Positions 25,587 through 34,220 are shown, numbered from the stretch's first letter. The stretch: DNA of 64,000 bases from Streptomyces sp. MJM8645 (GCF_001625365.1 NZ_LJJF01000002.1:558001-622000); one strand, 5' to 3'. Program-made: numbers and translations. Notes: generated from the sequence alone by a model not told the origin.

Positions 25587-27398
25587 ATGGCTTTCGGGGG
25601 CTTCAGCAGCTCCGCAACGAGCACGCCACACCCGTTGGGAGCGACACGGCTGCATCCGCAGTCGAGCGTATGGATGACCGGCATGACGCCGGCTCAGCTC
25701 TACCGCACGGAGGGTGGCCCGGCCCGCCGGCTGTTCGTCCTCGGGCCGAGCGGTGCGCGGCTGGCGGATCTGAAGGCGTTGGGCGCTGGGCCTCTGCCCG
25801 CCGATCTGGCGTGGCGCTGGCCGGGGGCCTACGCGGTGGTGAGCGAGGCCGGACACGAAACCGTGATCTTCACCGACCCGGCTGCCGCGCAGCCGGTCTA
25901 TGTCTCCCGCTTCGGTTCGGGGTGGGCCTGGTCGTCGTCGGCGCGGCTGCTCGCGGGGCTCAACAGGGCTCCTGTCGATACGCGGCGGCTCGTGACAGCG
26001 GTGTTCGCGCCGCTGCTCCCCGCTCTCGTTGCGGGCCGGTCGTACTTCTCCGGGGTCGAGCAGTTGCCGCCGGGCGCGCGTATCCGGCTCGCTCCGGGCA
26101 CAGCACCCCAGATCACGAACCTATGGCTGCCGCAGCCGGACATCGGACCCGAGCCAGCCGGGCGCTTCCGGGCCGAGCTTGAGAAAGCGGTGGGCCTAGG
26201 ACTGGGCGACGGCCCGTTCAGCACTGACCTGTCGGGCGGACTCGACTCATCGTCCATCACCCTCCTGGCGGCTCGCCAAGCACCCGACAGCGTATGCGTC
26301 ACCGCCGTCACGGTTCACCCTGAAGGGGACGAGTCGGGGGCTGACCTCCGATTCGCTCGGCTTGTGGCGAACTCGATGCCCGGCAGGATCAAGCATCACC
26401 TACTACCGACGCAACGCGAGCATCTGCCCTACACCGGGATCACCGACGTGCCCGCCGCTGATGAACCGGCCCCGTCCACAATGGCCTGGGCTGGGCTGCT
26501 TCGGCAGTTGGAGTGGATGGCCGAGCGATTCGACACCACGCTTCATCTGACCGGTGATGGCGGGGACAGCGTCTGCTCGCAGCCGCCGGTCCACATCGCG
26601 GATCTGGTTCGACACCGACAGCTCCGGGCCGCCTTCCACCAGGCCGCGGGCTGGGCCCGGCTCCGGCATCTTCCGCTCTCGAACATTCTCTGGCAGGCAG
26701 TCGCGTCGGCTCGACTCTCCCGGGCAGACGCGCTGTCCGTACTCGCCGCACAGATCGTTCAAGCCTCGCCCCCGGCGGCCGGCACCGTTCACTGGTTCCC
26801 GCCCGTGCAGCTCCCCGCCTGGGCAGGTGTCGAGACCCTGCCGCAACTGCGGGGTGAGATTGAGCGGGTGGCCGCCACCCCGGACCCGCTTGTGGGACTC
26901 GATGCCGGGGTCCGCACGGTCATAGACGAGATTCGTGAGATAGCCCGGACGGCCCAGGCGGATGCCGCGCTGGCGGAGGAAGTCGGTATCCGACTTCGCA
27001 ACCCGTTCCTGGACGCCAGCGTGGTCAACTCCCTGCTGCGCGTCCCGCTCGAAGCCCGCCCACCCGTGTACGCCTACAAGCCGCAACTGGTGCGGGCGAT
27101 GAGTGATCTGCTGCCGGCCCCACTCTCCGCCCGCAGTACCAAGGGCTCGTTCAACGCCGACTTCTACACCGGTCGGCGGGAGAACCTGGATGCCCTGCTC
27201 GGCCTGGCGAACGGATTCCTCTCCGCCCTCGGTCTGGTCGATCCCCGAGCCCTTCGCCGCGTGCTGAAGCAGGCCGCGATGGGCATGCCCGTGCCGATGG
27301 GGATTCTGGACCGGACGCTCGCCGTCGAGGCTTGGCTTCTGGCGCTTGACCGCGAGTCGGAGCCGCAATGGATTGAGGGAGCGGGCGACCGTGACTGA
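25587..27398 (+). CDS. Lasso peptide macrolactam synthetase (cyclase)
   Basis: A 603-residue asparagine-synthetase homologue. The N-terminal glutaminase-like part has lost the catalytic Cys2 (it starts MAFGGFSSS), as in lasso cyclases. The ATP pyrophosphatase domain carries the P-loop SGGLDSS at 216-222. The enzyme adenylates the Glu8 side chain of the core and joins it to the Gly1 amine. Good AAGGAGAGG ribosome site. It lies directly between the precursor and the fused RRE-protease, the standard lasso order. Confidence 0.92.
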   Translation: MAFGGFSSSATSTPHPLGATRLHPQSSVWMTGMTPAQLYRTEGGPARRLFVLGPSGARLADLKALGAGPLPADLAWRWPGAYAVVSEAGHETVIFTDPAAAQPVYVSRFGSGWAWSSSARLLAGLNRAPVDTRRLVTAVFAPLLPALVAGRSYFSGVEQLPPGARIRLAPGTAPQITNLWLPQPDIGPEPAGRFRAELEKAVGLGLGDGPFSTDLSGGLDSSSITLLAARQAPDSVCVTAVTVHPEGDESGADLRFARLVANSMPGRIKHHLLPTQREHLPYTGITDVPAADEPAPSTMAWAGLLRQLEWMAERFDTTLHLTGDGGDSVCSQPPVHIADLVRHRQLRAAFHQAAGWARLRHLPLSNILWQAVASARLSRADALSVLAAQIVQASPPAAGTVHWFPPVQLPAWAGVETLPQLRGEIERVAATPDPLVGLDAGVRTVIDEIREIARTAQADAALAEEVGIRLRNPFLDASVVNSLLRVPLEARPPVYAYKPQLVRAMSDLLPAPLSARSTKGSFNADFYTGRRENLDALLGLANGFLSALGLVDPRALRRVLKQAAMGMPVPMGILDRTLAVEAWLLALDRESEPQWIEGAGDRD

Positions 27399-28125
27399 CT
27401 CGCCTTCGTTCGTGAGCATGCCCCGCCATGTCCGTGGTCTGGACTTTGGGCACGCCGTTGTTCTGGTGAACTACTACAACGGCCAGGTCAGCACGCTCCC
27501 CGCGTCGGCCGGCGCGGCTCTCCGTCACGCGGCGGAGTTCGGCAACGCCCGGCACCTCCCGGAGCCGCTGTTGAAGTCGCTGCTGGCGGCGGGCTTACTG
27601 GTCGTGGCTGACCGGCCTCGGCCGTGGCGGAGCGTCCGCGAGGTGGAGGCGCCGAGGGCAAGCTGGGGCGGCGACGAGTTCCGGGCCGGGTTGACTCCTC
27701 CCGTGCCCGTCCCGCGCACCCGGACACTGGCGGCGGCTGCCGCCCTCTCGGTGGTCCACGCTGTGAAGGCCGCAGGCCCGGAGCATGAGGCGATGGGCCG
27801 TGTTCTCAAGCTGGTTCACTCCGCCAGCACGACGGGGCGGAGAAGGCCTGCGACGCCCACCGAAGCCGAACAGGCCGTCCACGCGGTGCGTAGCGCGGGC
27901 TGGTACTCGCCCGGACGAACCAACTGCCTGGAGGAGTCGGCTGCCGCGATGCTGCTGCTCCAGCTGACGGGTAAGGCCGCAGTTTGGCGTCATGGCGTCG
28001 CGCCTGACCCGATACGGTTGCACGCCTGGATCGAGACCGTTGACGGCACGCCCGTCGCCGAGTCCACGTCAGTTGGGTTGTTCACAGCGATTCTTAGCGT
28101 CCCCGGAGCACACCATGTCCGTTGA
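27391..28125 (+). CDS. Fused lasso RRE (PqqD-like) and leader peptidase
   Basis: A 244-residue protein from GTG 27391, overlapping the cyclase end by 8 bases. Residues ~1-90 are a PqqD-like RiPP recognition element (DFGHAVVLVNYYNGQVSTLP...LLKSLLAAGLLV) that binds the leader. Residues ~105-244 are the transglutaminase-like cysteine protease, with Cys179 in RTNCLEES, His211 in RLHAWIE and Asp218. In many actinobacteria these are separate B1 and B2 proteins; here they are one chain. It removes the leader before cyclisation. Confidence 0.9.
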   Translation: MTDSPSFVSMPRHVRGLDFGHAVVLVNYYNGQVSTLPASAGAALRHAAEFGNARHLPEPLLKSLLAAGLLVVADRPRPWRSVREVEAPRASWGGDEFRAGLTPPVPVPRTRTLAAAAALSVVHAVKAAGPEHEAMGRVLKLVHSASTTGRRRPATPTEAEQAVHAVRSAGWYSPGRTNCLEESAAAMLLLQLTGKAAVWRHGVAPDPIRLHAWIETVDGTPVAESTSVGLFTAILSVPGAHHVR

Positions 28126-28684
28126 ACAGATGATCTGGCTTTCCGATGGCATCTGCGGGCTCGGCCCCCTTCGGTCCGACCTGGCAGAGCAGTACTGGCG
28201 CTGGGAGGAGGCCCCGAGTTCCCTGATCGGGTTCGGCCGCCCGGTTCCCGAGTCGCTGCAAAGCCGGACCCAGGGACTTCAGCAGCAGCTCGCCGGCAGG
28301 AACATCAGGTTCACCGTCTACGACCTCACGGACGCCGAGAACCCGGTGCCCAGCGGCATGACCACGCTTCAACCCGACAACTACGTCCGCACCGCCGAAT
28401 ACATCCTCGTCATCGCGCCCGAGGCACGCGGCAAGGGCCTCGCCACCCGAGCCACCCGGCTGACGCTGGACTTCGGGTTCCACGTCGCCAACGTCCGGTC
28501 CATCTGGCTCAAGGTGCTCGCGCCCAACAAGGCCGCAGTCCAGGTCTACGCGAAGGCCGGCTTCAAGCACGTCGGCGCGATGCGCCAGGCCGGGTACTGG
28601 CGCGGCGCGGTGTGCGACGAGCTGATCATGGACGCGTTGGCCTCGGAGTTCTCGGGTCCCAGCGTCTTGGCATCCGCGGACTGA
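28115..28684 (+). CDS. GNAT acetyltransferase, probable lasso tailoring enzyme
   Basis: A 189-residue protein from ATG 28115 (GGAG upstream), overlapping the protease gene by 11 bases. It shows the GNAT acetyl-CoA core: strand 'YILVIAPEARGKGLATRATRLTLDFGF', with a Q/RxxGxG/A-type pyrophosphate loop EARGKGLA, then 'NKAAVQVYAKAGFKHVGAMRQAGYWRG'. Tight overlap within the lasso operon and a single Lys (Lys10) in the predicted core make N-epsilon acetylation of that lysine the likely reaction, as described for albusnodin. Ribosomal-protein-type N-acetylation is the alternative. Confidence 0.85.
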   Translation: MSVEQMIWLSDGICGLGPLRSDLAEQYWRWEEAPSSLIGFGRPVPESLQSRTQGLQQQLAGRNIRFTVYDLTDAENPVPSGMTTLQPDNYVRTAEYILVIAPEARGKGLATRATRLTLDFGFHVANVRSIWLKVLAPNKAAVQVYAKAGFKHVGAMRQAGYWRGAVCDELIMDALASEFSGPSVLASAD

Positions 28685-28710
28685 CCGGCGAGCCCTGACC
28701 ATCTCGCACC

Positions 28711-28738
28711 CCCGCCGCCCTCAACCCCCAACGGCGGG
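28711..28738 (+). terminator. Weak hairpin between GNAT and HTH genes
   Basis: CCCGCCG...CGGCGGG with a 14-base loop in the 82-base gap. Possible partial terminator. Confidence 0.4.
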
Positions 28739-28766
28739 CCCGCCTCCGCCCTCCTCAGGAGTAGCT

Positions 28767-29030
28767 ATGTGGGCCACCACTGAACAAGACCGGCAGGCCA
28801 TGCTCAGGGCACTCGTGATCGCCGCGCTGCCGGCAATCGCCCTCCGGTACGACTCCGGCGTCGGCGTCAGAAGGCTCGCGACGGTTTACGGGTGCGATTC
28901 CAACTGGCTCCAGGCCCAGATGATCAAGGCCGGGTATCGCGTCCGCCCGCTTGACGAAGCAACCGGGCTGCGCCCCGCCCCCTGGCCGTGGATGCCTATC
29001 AGCATGCCGGGGCGGAAGACGATGCCCTGA
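28767..29030 (+). CDS. Small helix-turn-helix protein
   Basis: An 87-residue protein with CAGGAG before ATG 28767. The middle (residues 20-56) reads 'IALRYDSGVGVRRLATVYGCDSNWLQAQMIKAGYRVRP', the pattern of a resolvase/Hin-type HTH (helix, 'GVGVRRLATVYG', recognition helix). There is no catalytic part, so it is not a recombinase by itself. Last gene of the lasso island; it may regulate the operon or be a leftover of a mobile element. Confidence 0.65.
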   Translation: MWATTEQDRQAMLRALVIAALPAIALRYDSGVGVRRLATVYGCDSNWLQAQMIKAGYRVRPLDEATGLRPAPWPWMPISMPGRKTMP

Positions 29031-29094
29031 CTGAACCCCCGCTCAAACTGGGGCTTCCTAGCTCATGCGGCGAGCGCGTAACTGGCGAGCTACT

Positions 29095-29260
29095 TACGTT
29101 CCCGAAGGCGTAGAGGAAGACGCCGGACTCGACGAGTTCGCGGGCGCCGGCCACCGGGTCGCGGGTGTCTGGGTGCAGGCCCGCGCGGCGGAGCATCTCG
29201 GCGAAGTGCGGCGCGCCGGAGGGATCGTCCGTACTGATCCTGGACGGCGGTGGCCGGCGG
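29095..29260 (-). pseudogene. Gene fragment at the lasso island right border
   Basis: The 390-base gap between the HTH gene and the oxidase contains, on the minus strand, a protein-like run with FAEMLRRAGLHPDTRDPVAG and ELVESGVFLYAFGN in good codon use, broken at both ends. It suggests that an older gene was cut when the lasso island arrived or a neighbour was deleted. The family was not identified. Confidence 0.4.
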
Positions 29261-29420
29261 TATCCCGGACTTCTGGGACGCCGCCGGTTCAGCATCGGTA
29301 CGTCGCCAACCGTCGGGACGGCGAGCGCGGACCGCCGCCCGGGGCCGTCCCGGGGCCGTCACGGAGCCGTCCGTCGGGCTCAACTCCTCGTCCGGACCGG
29401 CCTGCCGTTCGGTTCCGGAT

Positions 29421-31100
29421 TCACCGCAGTCCCCGGTGCCGGCGGTGGCGGCCCGCGTGGTGGTGGTGCCGGTTGCGCCGTCGCCACCGCCGTCGACCGG
29501 CTCCGGCCGCCGAGGCCCCGGACGCCGACGCTCCAGTGGACCGGGACGAGTCGGCGAAGGCGTCCTCCGACTCCCGACCGGAGTCCTTCGATCCCGCGGG
29601 CAGCACGTCGATCCGGCCCATCTGGCCGTGCGAGGAGTGCACCATGTGGTGGCAGTGGTAGACGTACTCGCCCGGATATTCGCCCCAGGTCATGGCGATC
29701 CGGACGCTCTCCCCCGGGTGGACCGTGATGGTGTCCTTCAGCCCGGCCTCGGCCGGGCCGACCGGCACCCCGTCACGGTCCAGCACGCGGAACTGCACCA
29801 GGTGGGTGTGGAAGGAGTGGGGGGCGTGGAAGACCCCGGCCGGCGGGCGGGTGAGGTGGTTGCGGATCGTCCAGATCTCGCTGCTGCCGACGGTGGTCCG
29901 CACGTCGGTCCGTTTCGGGTCGTACTTGCGCCCGTTGATCCTGGCGTCCGGGAAGGTCGTCAGCGCGAACTCCCGGTGCACCGTCGCCTTCGGGATCGGC
30001 GGCAGGGTGGCGAGGACGTCCGGAATCCGGCTCCGGTCCTCGGCCGTCCGGGTGATGTCGAAGCGCAGCACCTCGGTCCGCTCGCTCTCCAGCGCGGCCG
30101 TGTTCTCCAGCACCACCGATCCGCCGACCGGGTAGCGGGCGAAGTCGACCACGATCTCGGCGCGCTCCGCGCCGGTCAGGGTCAGCTCGTGCAGCGTCAC
30201 CGGCGCGGCGAGCAGTCCGCCGTCGGAGGCGATCTGGGTGAACGGCTGGCCGTCGGCGAGGCGCAGCGACACATGCCGGTTGGGCGAGACGTTGAAGACC
30301 CGCAGCCGGTACTTGCGCGCGGCCACCTGGAAGTAAGGCCGCTCCTTGCCGTTGACCAGCATGTGCGGGCACGCGTACGGGTCGGTGTAGACCAGCCTGC
30401 CGTCGGTCTCGATCCGGGCGTCCCGGATCAGCAGCGGGATGTCGAACTCGCCGTTCGGCAGCGGCAGGCCGCTCTCGTGCGGGTCGCTGAGCAGGTAGGC
30501 GCCGGCCAGGCCGCGGTAGACGTTCTCGGCCTCCAGCTCGTGCGCGTGGTCGTGGTACCAGAGCGAGGCGGCCACCTGCTCGTTGGGGTAGCGGTACTCG
30601 CGGGTCTCGCCGGGCTTGACGAGGTCCATCGGCAGGCCGTCGTAGCGTGAGTGCACTTGGCCGCCGTGCAGGTGGACGGAGGTGTGCACGCGCAGGTCGT
30701 TGGTCTGCTGGACCACCACCTCCCGCCCTCTGACCGCCCGGATGGTCGGACCGGGGAAGCAGCCGCCGAAGGTCCGGACGGTGGTCAGCAGCCCCTTGAC
30801 GATCTCCGCCTGGGTATCGGCCATCCGCAGCCGGTACAGGTCCGAGGAGTCCGTCCGCGACACCGGGTTCAGCACGGGGGGCACCGGCATGGCGTGCTCG
30901 AAGGGGGTGATCCGGGCGGCCGACCGCTTGGCCTCCGACCTGGGCGGCGCGGCGTGCGCGGCCGGAGCGGCTTGCGTGGCCGGCGCGGCCGACAACGCCA
31001 GGGACGAGACCCGGGCCCCGCCCGGTGCGCGGTCCCAGGGGAAGAGGACCGCCGGGCCGCCTATCGCGGCGGCTTTCAAGAGGTCTCGTCGGTTCAGCAT
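29421..31100 (-). CDS. Tat-exported multicopper oxidase with His/Arg-rich tail
   Basis: A 559-residue protein from ATG 31100. The twin-arginine signal is NRRDLLKAAAIGG (residues 3-15). Copper ligands are complete: HLHGG (143-147), WYHDHAHE (181-188), HSFHTH (428-433) and YHCHHMVHSSHGQM (481-494), giving type 1, 2 and 3 centres; M494 is the likely axial ligand. The family includes phenoxazinone synthase, bilirubin oxidase and CotA-type enzymes that oxidise phenols. After ~500 the chain is a low-complexity Ser/Ala linker and a terminal RRRWRRRNRHHHHAG tail, unusual for the family. Next to the flaviolin genes it may polymerise aromatic pigment. Confidence 0.88.
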   Translation of the reverse strand: MLNRRDLLKAAAIGGPAVLFPWDRAPGGARVSSLALSAAPATQAAPAAHAAPPRSEAKRSAARITPFEHAMPVPPVLNPVSRTDSSDLYRLRMADTQAEIVKGLLTTVRTFGGCFPGPTIRAVRGREVVVQQTNDLRVHTSVHLHGGQVHSRYDGLPMDLVKPGETREYRYPNEQVAASLWYHDHAHELEAENVYRGLAGAYLLSDPHESGLPLPNGEFDIPLLIRDARIETDGRLVYTDPYACPHMLVNGKERPYFQVAARKYRLRVFNVSPNRHVSLRLADGQPFTQIASDGGLLAAPVTLHELTLTGAERAEIVVDFARYPVGGSVVLENTAALESERTEVLRFDITRTAEDRSRIPDVLATLPPIPKATVHREFALTTFPDARINGRKYDPKRTDVRTTVGSSEIWTIRNHLTRPPAGVFHAPHSFHTHLVQFRVLDRDGVPVGPAEAGLKDTITVHPGESVRIAMTWGEYPGEYVYHCHHMVHSSHGQMGRIDVLPAGSKDSGRESEDAFADSSRSTGASASGASAAGAGRRRWRRRNRHHHHAGRHRRHRGLR

Positions 31101-31333
31101 TCCCGGTCTTTCCGTCCAGGGCCGGGCGGTCGGTACGCCGCCGGGCCAGTGGTCGCCGGTCGTGGCTTCCGGCGGCCCTGCTCGGTGGCCGCCGCGCACA
31201 CGCCGGCGCGGGCCGGGCGTGTCGGACCGTAGCGCCGACGCGACGTTCCGTCACTGCCCGTTGGCTCAGTATCGGCGAGCTTCGCGCGCTCCGCAGCGCG
31301 ACCGCACCTGCACGGGCCCTGACCCAGCGCCCG

Positions 31334-31368
31334 GCCCCCTGCCCCCTGCCCCCTGCCCCCTGCCCCCT
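31334..31368. repeat. Five perfect 7-bp tandem repeats (GCCCCCT)
   Basis: GCCCCCT five times head to tail, between the oxidase gene and the type III PKS terminator. A simple slippage array; it may vary in copy number between strains. Confidence 0.85.
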
Positions 31369-31382
31369 GAACGACGGACGCG

Positions 31383-31407
31383 GGGCCGGGCACCTGGTGC
31401 CCGGCCC
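31383..31407. terminator. Terminator hairpin of the type III PKS gene
   Basis: GGGCCGGGCAC with a 3-base loop and GTGCCCGGCCC, ten bases after the stop of the minus-strand rppA gene. Confidence 0.8.
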
Positions 31408-31416
31408 GGCCGCCGT

Positions 31417-32472
31417 TCAGGATTCCGGCGACGCCCAGGTGCCCAGGGACATCTCGGCGGTGATCCCCGGACCGAACCCGGCCAGCAGCCCCTGGTGCCC
31501 GTCGAGGGCCGACTCCTCGTCGAACATCCGGGCCAGGGCGTCGAGCACGACCGCACTGGCGATGTTGCCGTACTGGGTGAGGGTGGCCCGGCTGAAGCGG
31601 AACGCCTCGGGCGGCACCTCCAGGAAGCGGCTGAGGTCGTCCAGGATCCGTGGACCGCCGGCGTGGACGATGTAGAAGTCCAGCGTGCCCACGTCCCACT
31701 GGTGCTGCTCCGCCACCGCGCGCAGGGCCGGGCTGAGCGGCTCCATCGTCCCCGGCACCCTCTTGTCCAGCTGGAAGTGGAATCCGGTGGGGCGGACCGC
31801 GTAGGAGATCCACTCCTCGGTGTCCGGGATGAGGTACGAGCCGTTGCGTTCCAACCGCATTCCGGTCCCGCCCTCGCCCCGGACCACGGCGGCGGCGATC
31901 CCGTCGCCGAACAGGCCGTTGGACAGCAGCGAGCCCACGCCCAGGTCCGTGGGCTGGTAGCACAGCGAGCAGAACTCGCAGGCCACGATCAGCACGTTGG
32001 CGCCCGGGTAGGCCGAACAGAAGTCATGAGCCCGGTTCACCGCCGCACCGCCGCCCGCACACCCCAGTTGGGCGATCGGCAGCTGCCGGGTCTCCGGCCG
32101 GAAGCCCAGCCTGTTGATCAGCCACGCCGTGAGCGACGGCATCATGAAACCGGTGCACGACACATAGACGATCAAGTCGATCTGGGACGCCTCCACTTGG
32201 GCCTGTTCGAGGGCCCTGATCACCACCGCCGGGACGCGGGCCTTCGACTCCGCCGCGAAGACGGCACTGCGCTCGTCCCACCCCGGGTGCTTCAGCACCA
32301 CCTCGATGGGTTGGATCAGGTGCCGCTTGCGCACTCCGGTGTTCTTGATGAGACGCAGCGCCAGTTCGAGCTGTGGATGGTCGGGGTGGAGCCTGCGCGC
32401 CAGCTCGATGGTCTCCTCGTTGGTGATGACGTGCTCGGGTACGTCTATCGCCGGTTTGCACAGAACTGCCAC
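31417..32472 (-). CDS. rppA: 1,3,6,8-tetrahydroxynaphthalene synthase (type III PKS)
   Basis: A 351-residue type III polyketide synthase from GTG 32472 (GGAGGAAG upstream). The catalytic triad sits at Cys138 (QLGCAGG), His270 (IVHAGG) and Asn303 (YGNIAS), the same numbering as Streptomyces griseus RppA. It condenses five malonyl-CoA units into tetrahydroxynaphthalene, which oxidises to flaviolin, a precursor of melanin-like pigment. The C-terminus matches family length. A CYP158-type P450 gene lies upstream on the same strand and an oxidase downstream. Confidence 0.93.
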   Translation of the reverse strand: MAVLCKPAIDVPEHVITNEETIELARRLHPDHPQLELALRLIKNTGVRKRHLIQPIEVVLKHPGWDERSAVFAAESKARVPAVVIRALEQAQVEASQIDLIVYVSCTGFMMPSLTAWLINRLGFRPETRQLPIAQLGCAGGGAAVNRAHDFCSAYPGANVLIVACEFCSLCYQPTDLGVGSLLSNGLFGDGIAAAVVRGEGGTGMRLERNGSYLIPDTEEWISYAVRPTGFHFQLDKRVPGTMEPLSPALRAVAEQHQWDVGTLDFYIVHAGGPRILDDLSRFLEVPPEAFRFSRATLTQYGNIASAVVLDALARMFDEESALDGHQGLLAGFGPGITAEMSLGTWASPES

Positions 32473-32723
32473 GGCACTTCCTCCAGACGAGCGGTGTTCC
32501 CGGTGCGACCCTGGCGGGGCGGGATTTCACCACTCGACGGCAGCCGCTGCGAGCCGGACGCGCGGAGGGCGCGGGCGGCGGGACGCACCGGGCGGGACCC
32601 AACTCAGCGGCCGACGAGCCGACCGAGCGAGGATCGGTTGATCGCGGTGCGGACGGTCGTACTGGCCGCAAGTTGGTTCAGGCCACCTAGCCCAATTTAC
32701 GGAAGGCGGGCCCGTCCCGCATG

Positions 32724-32755
32724 TCGGCCCGCACACCCCGGGGTGTGCGGGCCGA
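32724..32755. terminator. Perfect palindromic terminator
   Basis: TCGGCCCGCACACCCC directly followed by its reverse complement, 60 bases after the P450 stop. It separates the P450 transcript from rppA; the rest of the gap 32473-32815 holds the rppA promoter region. Confidence 0.8.
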
Positions 32756-32815
32756 TGTACGCGGTGTTTCCGGCAGCGGGTGGCTGCGGGCGGCCGCCGG
32801 AGCGTGGGGGCACCG

Positions 32816-34021
32816 TCACCAGGTGACCGGCAGCGCCAGCGGATAGCGCCAGATGGACGTGGTGTTCCACGCCAGCTCCGCGGCCGGCTTCGCCAGCGCG
32901 ATCCTGGGGAAGCGCTCCAGCAGCGTCCCGAGGGCGACTTCGAGTTCGGTGACGGCCAGCGGCGCGCCGAGGCAGTGGTGCGCACCCCAGCCGAAGGTCA
33001 TGTGGGAGGGGCTGGTCCGCTCCAGGTCCAGCTCGTCGGGCCGGTCGAACCTGCGGCCGTCCCGGTTGGCCGTCAGGTAGGAGACGTGCACGATGTCCCC
33101 CGCCGGGATCGTCACCCCGCTCAGCTCCACGTCCTCAAGGGCCACCCGGGGGATGCCGACGCCCTTGCGGAAGGGGATGAAGCGCAGCAGCTCCTGGAGC
33201 GTCCGGGCGAGCGTCTCGGGCCGCTCGCGCAGTGCGGCGAGCACGTCGGGCCGGCTGAGGATGGTGTACGAGAGGTTGCCGAGCTCGTACGTCGTGGTGT
33301 CCTGGCCCGTGATCAGCAGGACCATGGCCATCACGGTGAGTTCCTTCTCGTCGAGGACTTCGTCGCCGTCGCGGGCTGTGGCCAGCACGCTGATCAGGTC
33401 GTCGCCGGGGTTCCTGCGCCGTTCGGCGGTCAGCTCGGCGAAGTACGCCCGCAGGTCGGCCTTGGCGCGTACCGCGTTCGGCTTGTTGGCCAGGCTCACG
33501 TCCATCATCGTCCGGGCGTTGGCGCGCAGCTGGGCGCTGTCGGCCTCGGGGATCTCCAGGACCTCGCAGATCGTGATCAGCGGGAGCGGATGGGCCAGGT
33601 GCTCCATGAGGTCGGCCGGGGGGCCCTGGTCCCGCATGCGGTCCAGCAGCCCGTTCACCACGTGCTGGGTACGCTCCCGCATCCGCTCGATGTGGTCGGG
33701 GGTGAAGCCCTTGGACACCAGGCTGCGCAGGCGGGCGCTGGCGGGCGGGTCCATGACGTTGATCGCCTCGGCCTGGACGATCGGCTCCGGGGTCATGCGC
33801 GGGAAGTCCCGGCCGACGATGGCGTGGCGGCTGAACCGCCGGTCGGTGGTGACCGTGCGCACGTCGTCGTACCCCGTGACGAGCCAGGCCTCCCCCTCGC
33901 CGTAGGGGAGGCGGATGCGGCTGACCGGTGCGTCGTTCATGAGCTGCCGGAGCGTCGGGTCGAACTCTAGGGTCTCGGCGAAGTCGAACGGGCAGTTCCG
34001 TGCGCTGGAGTCGGTGGACAT
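32816..34021 (-). CDS. Cytochrome P450, CYP158-type flaviolin-coupling enzyme
   Basis: A 401-residue P450 from ATG 34021 with GGAGGTCC upstream. I-helix ITGQDTTT, ELLR as ExxR, haem loop FGWGAHHCLG. The start (ARNCPFDFAETLEFDPTLRQLMND) and 'ALPVTW' end resemble CYP158A enzymes (biflaviolin synthases), which couple two or three flaviolin molecules oxidatively. It is upstream of rppA on the same strand, though a strong hairpin separates them; in Streptomyces coelicolor the two are adjacent in the order rppA-P450. Confidence 0.85.
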   Translation of the reverse strand: MSTDSSARNCPFDFAETLEFDPTLRQLMNDAPVSRIRLPYGEGEAWLVTGYDDVRTVTTDRRFSRHAIVGRDFPRMTPEPIVQAEAINVMDPPASARLRSLVSKGFTPDHIERMRERTQHVVNGLLDRMRDQGPPADLMEHLAHPLPLITICEVLEIPEADSAQLRANARTMMDVSLANKPNAVRAKADLRAYFAELTAERRRNPGDDLISVLATARDGDEVLDEKELTVMAMVLLITGQDTTTYELGNLSYTILSRPDVLAALRERPETLARTLQELLRFIPFRKGVGIPRVALEDVELSGVTIPAGDIVHVSYLTANRDGRRFDRPDELDLERTSPSHMTFGWGAHHCLGAPLAVTELEVALGTLLERFPRIALAKPAAELAWNTTSIWRYPLALPVTW

Positions 34022-34170
34022 GCGGACCTCCAGGTCTGGGCCGCGCGGGCCGGATGGGGGAGGCGGACGGAATGCACCGGTACCCGATCGCGCGGCCGCA
34101 CACACCGGTGGAGGGGCGAGAGCGCCGGTAATTCATCCGGTCTGATCAGCGGCTCGGATCCACCCGCACC

Positions 34171-34199
34171 GGGGCCTGCCACTGGTGATGGCAGGCCCC
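34171..34199. terminator. Terminator hairpin of the GH3 gene
   Basis: GGGGCCTGCCA with a 7-base loop and TGGCAGGCCCC, 22 bases beyond the stop of the minus-strand glycosidase. Confidence 0.85.
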
Positions 34200-34220
34200 G
34201 GCGGCCCCGGCCAGGGTGCC

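Noticed and set aside
31334..31368. GCCCCCT heptamer array as a CRISPR-like or regulatory array
   Set aside because: Units are adjacent with no spacers; simple slippage repeat downstream of two genes.
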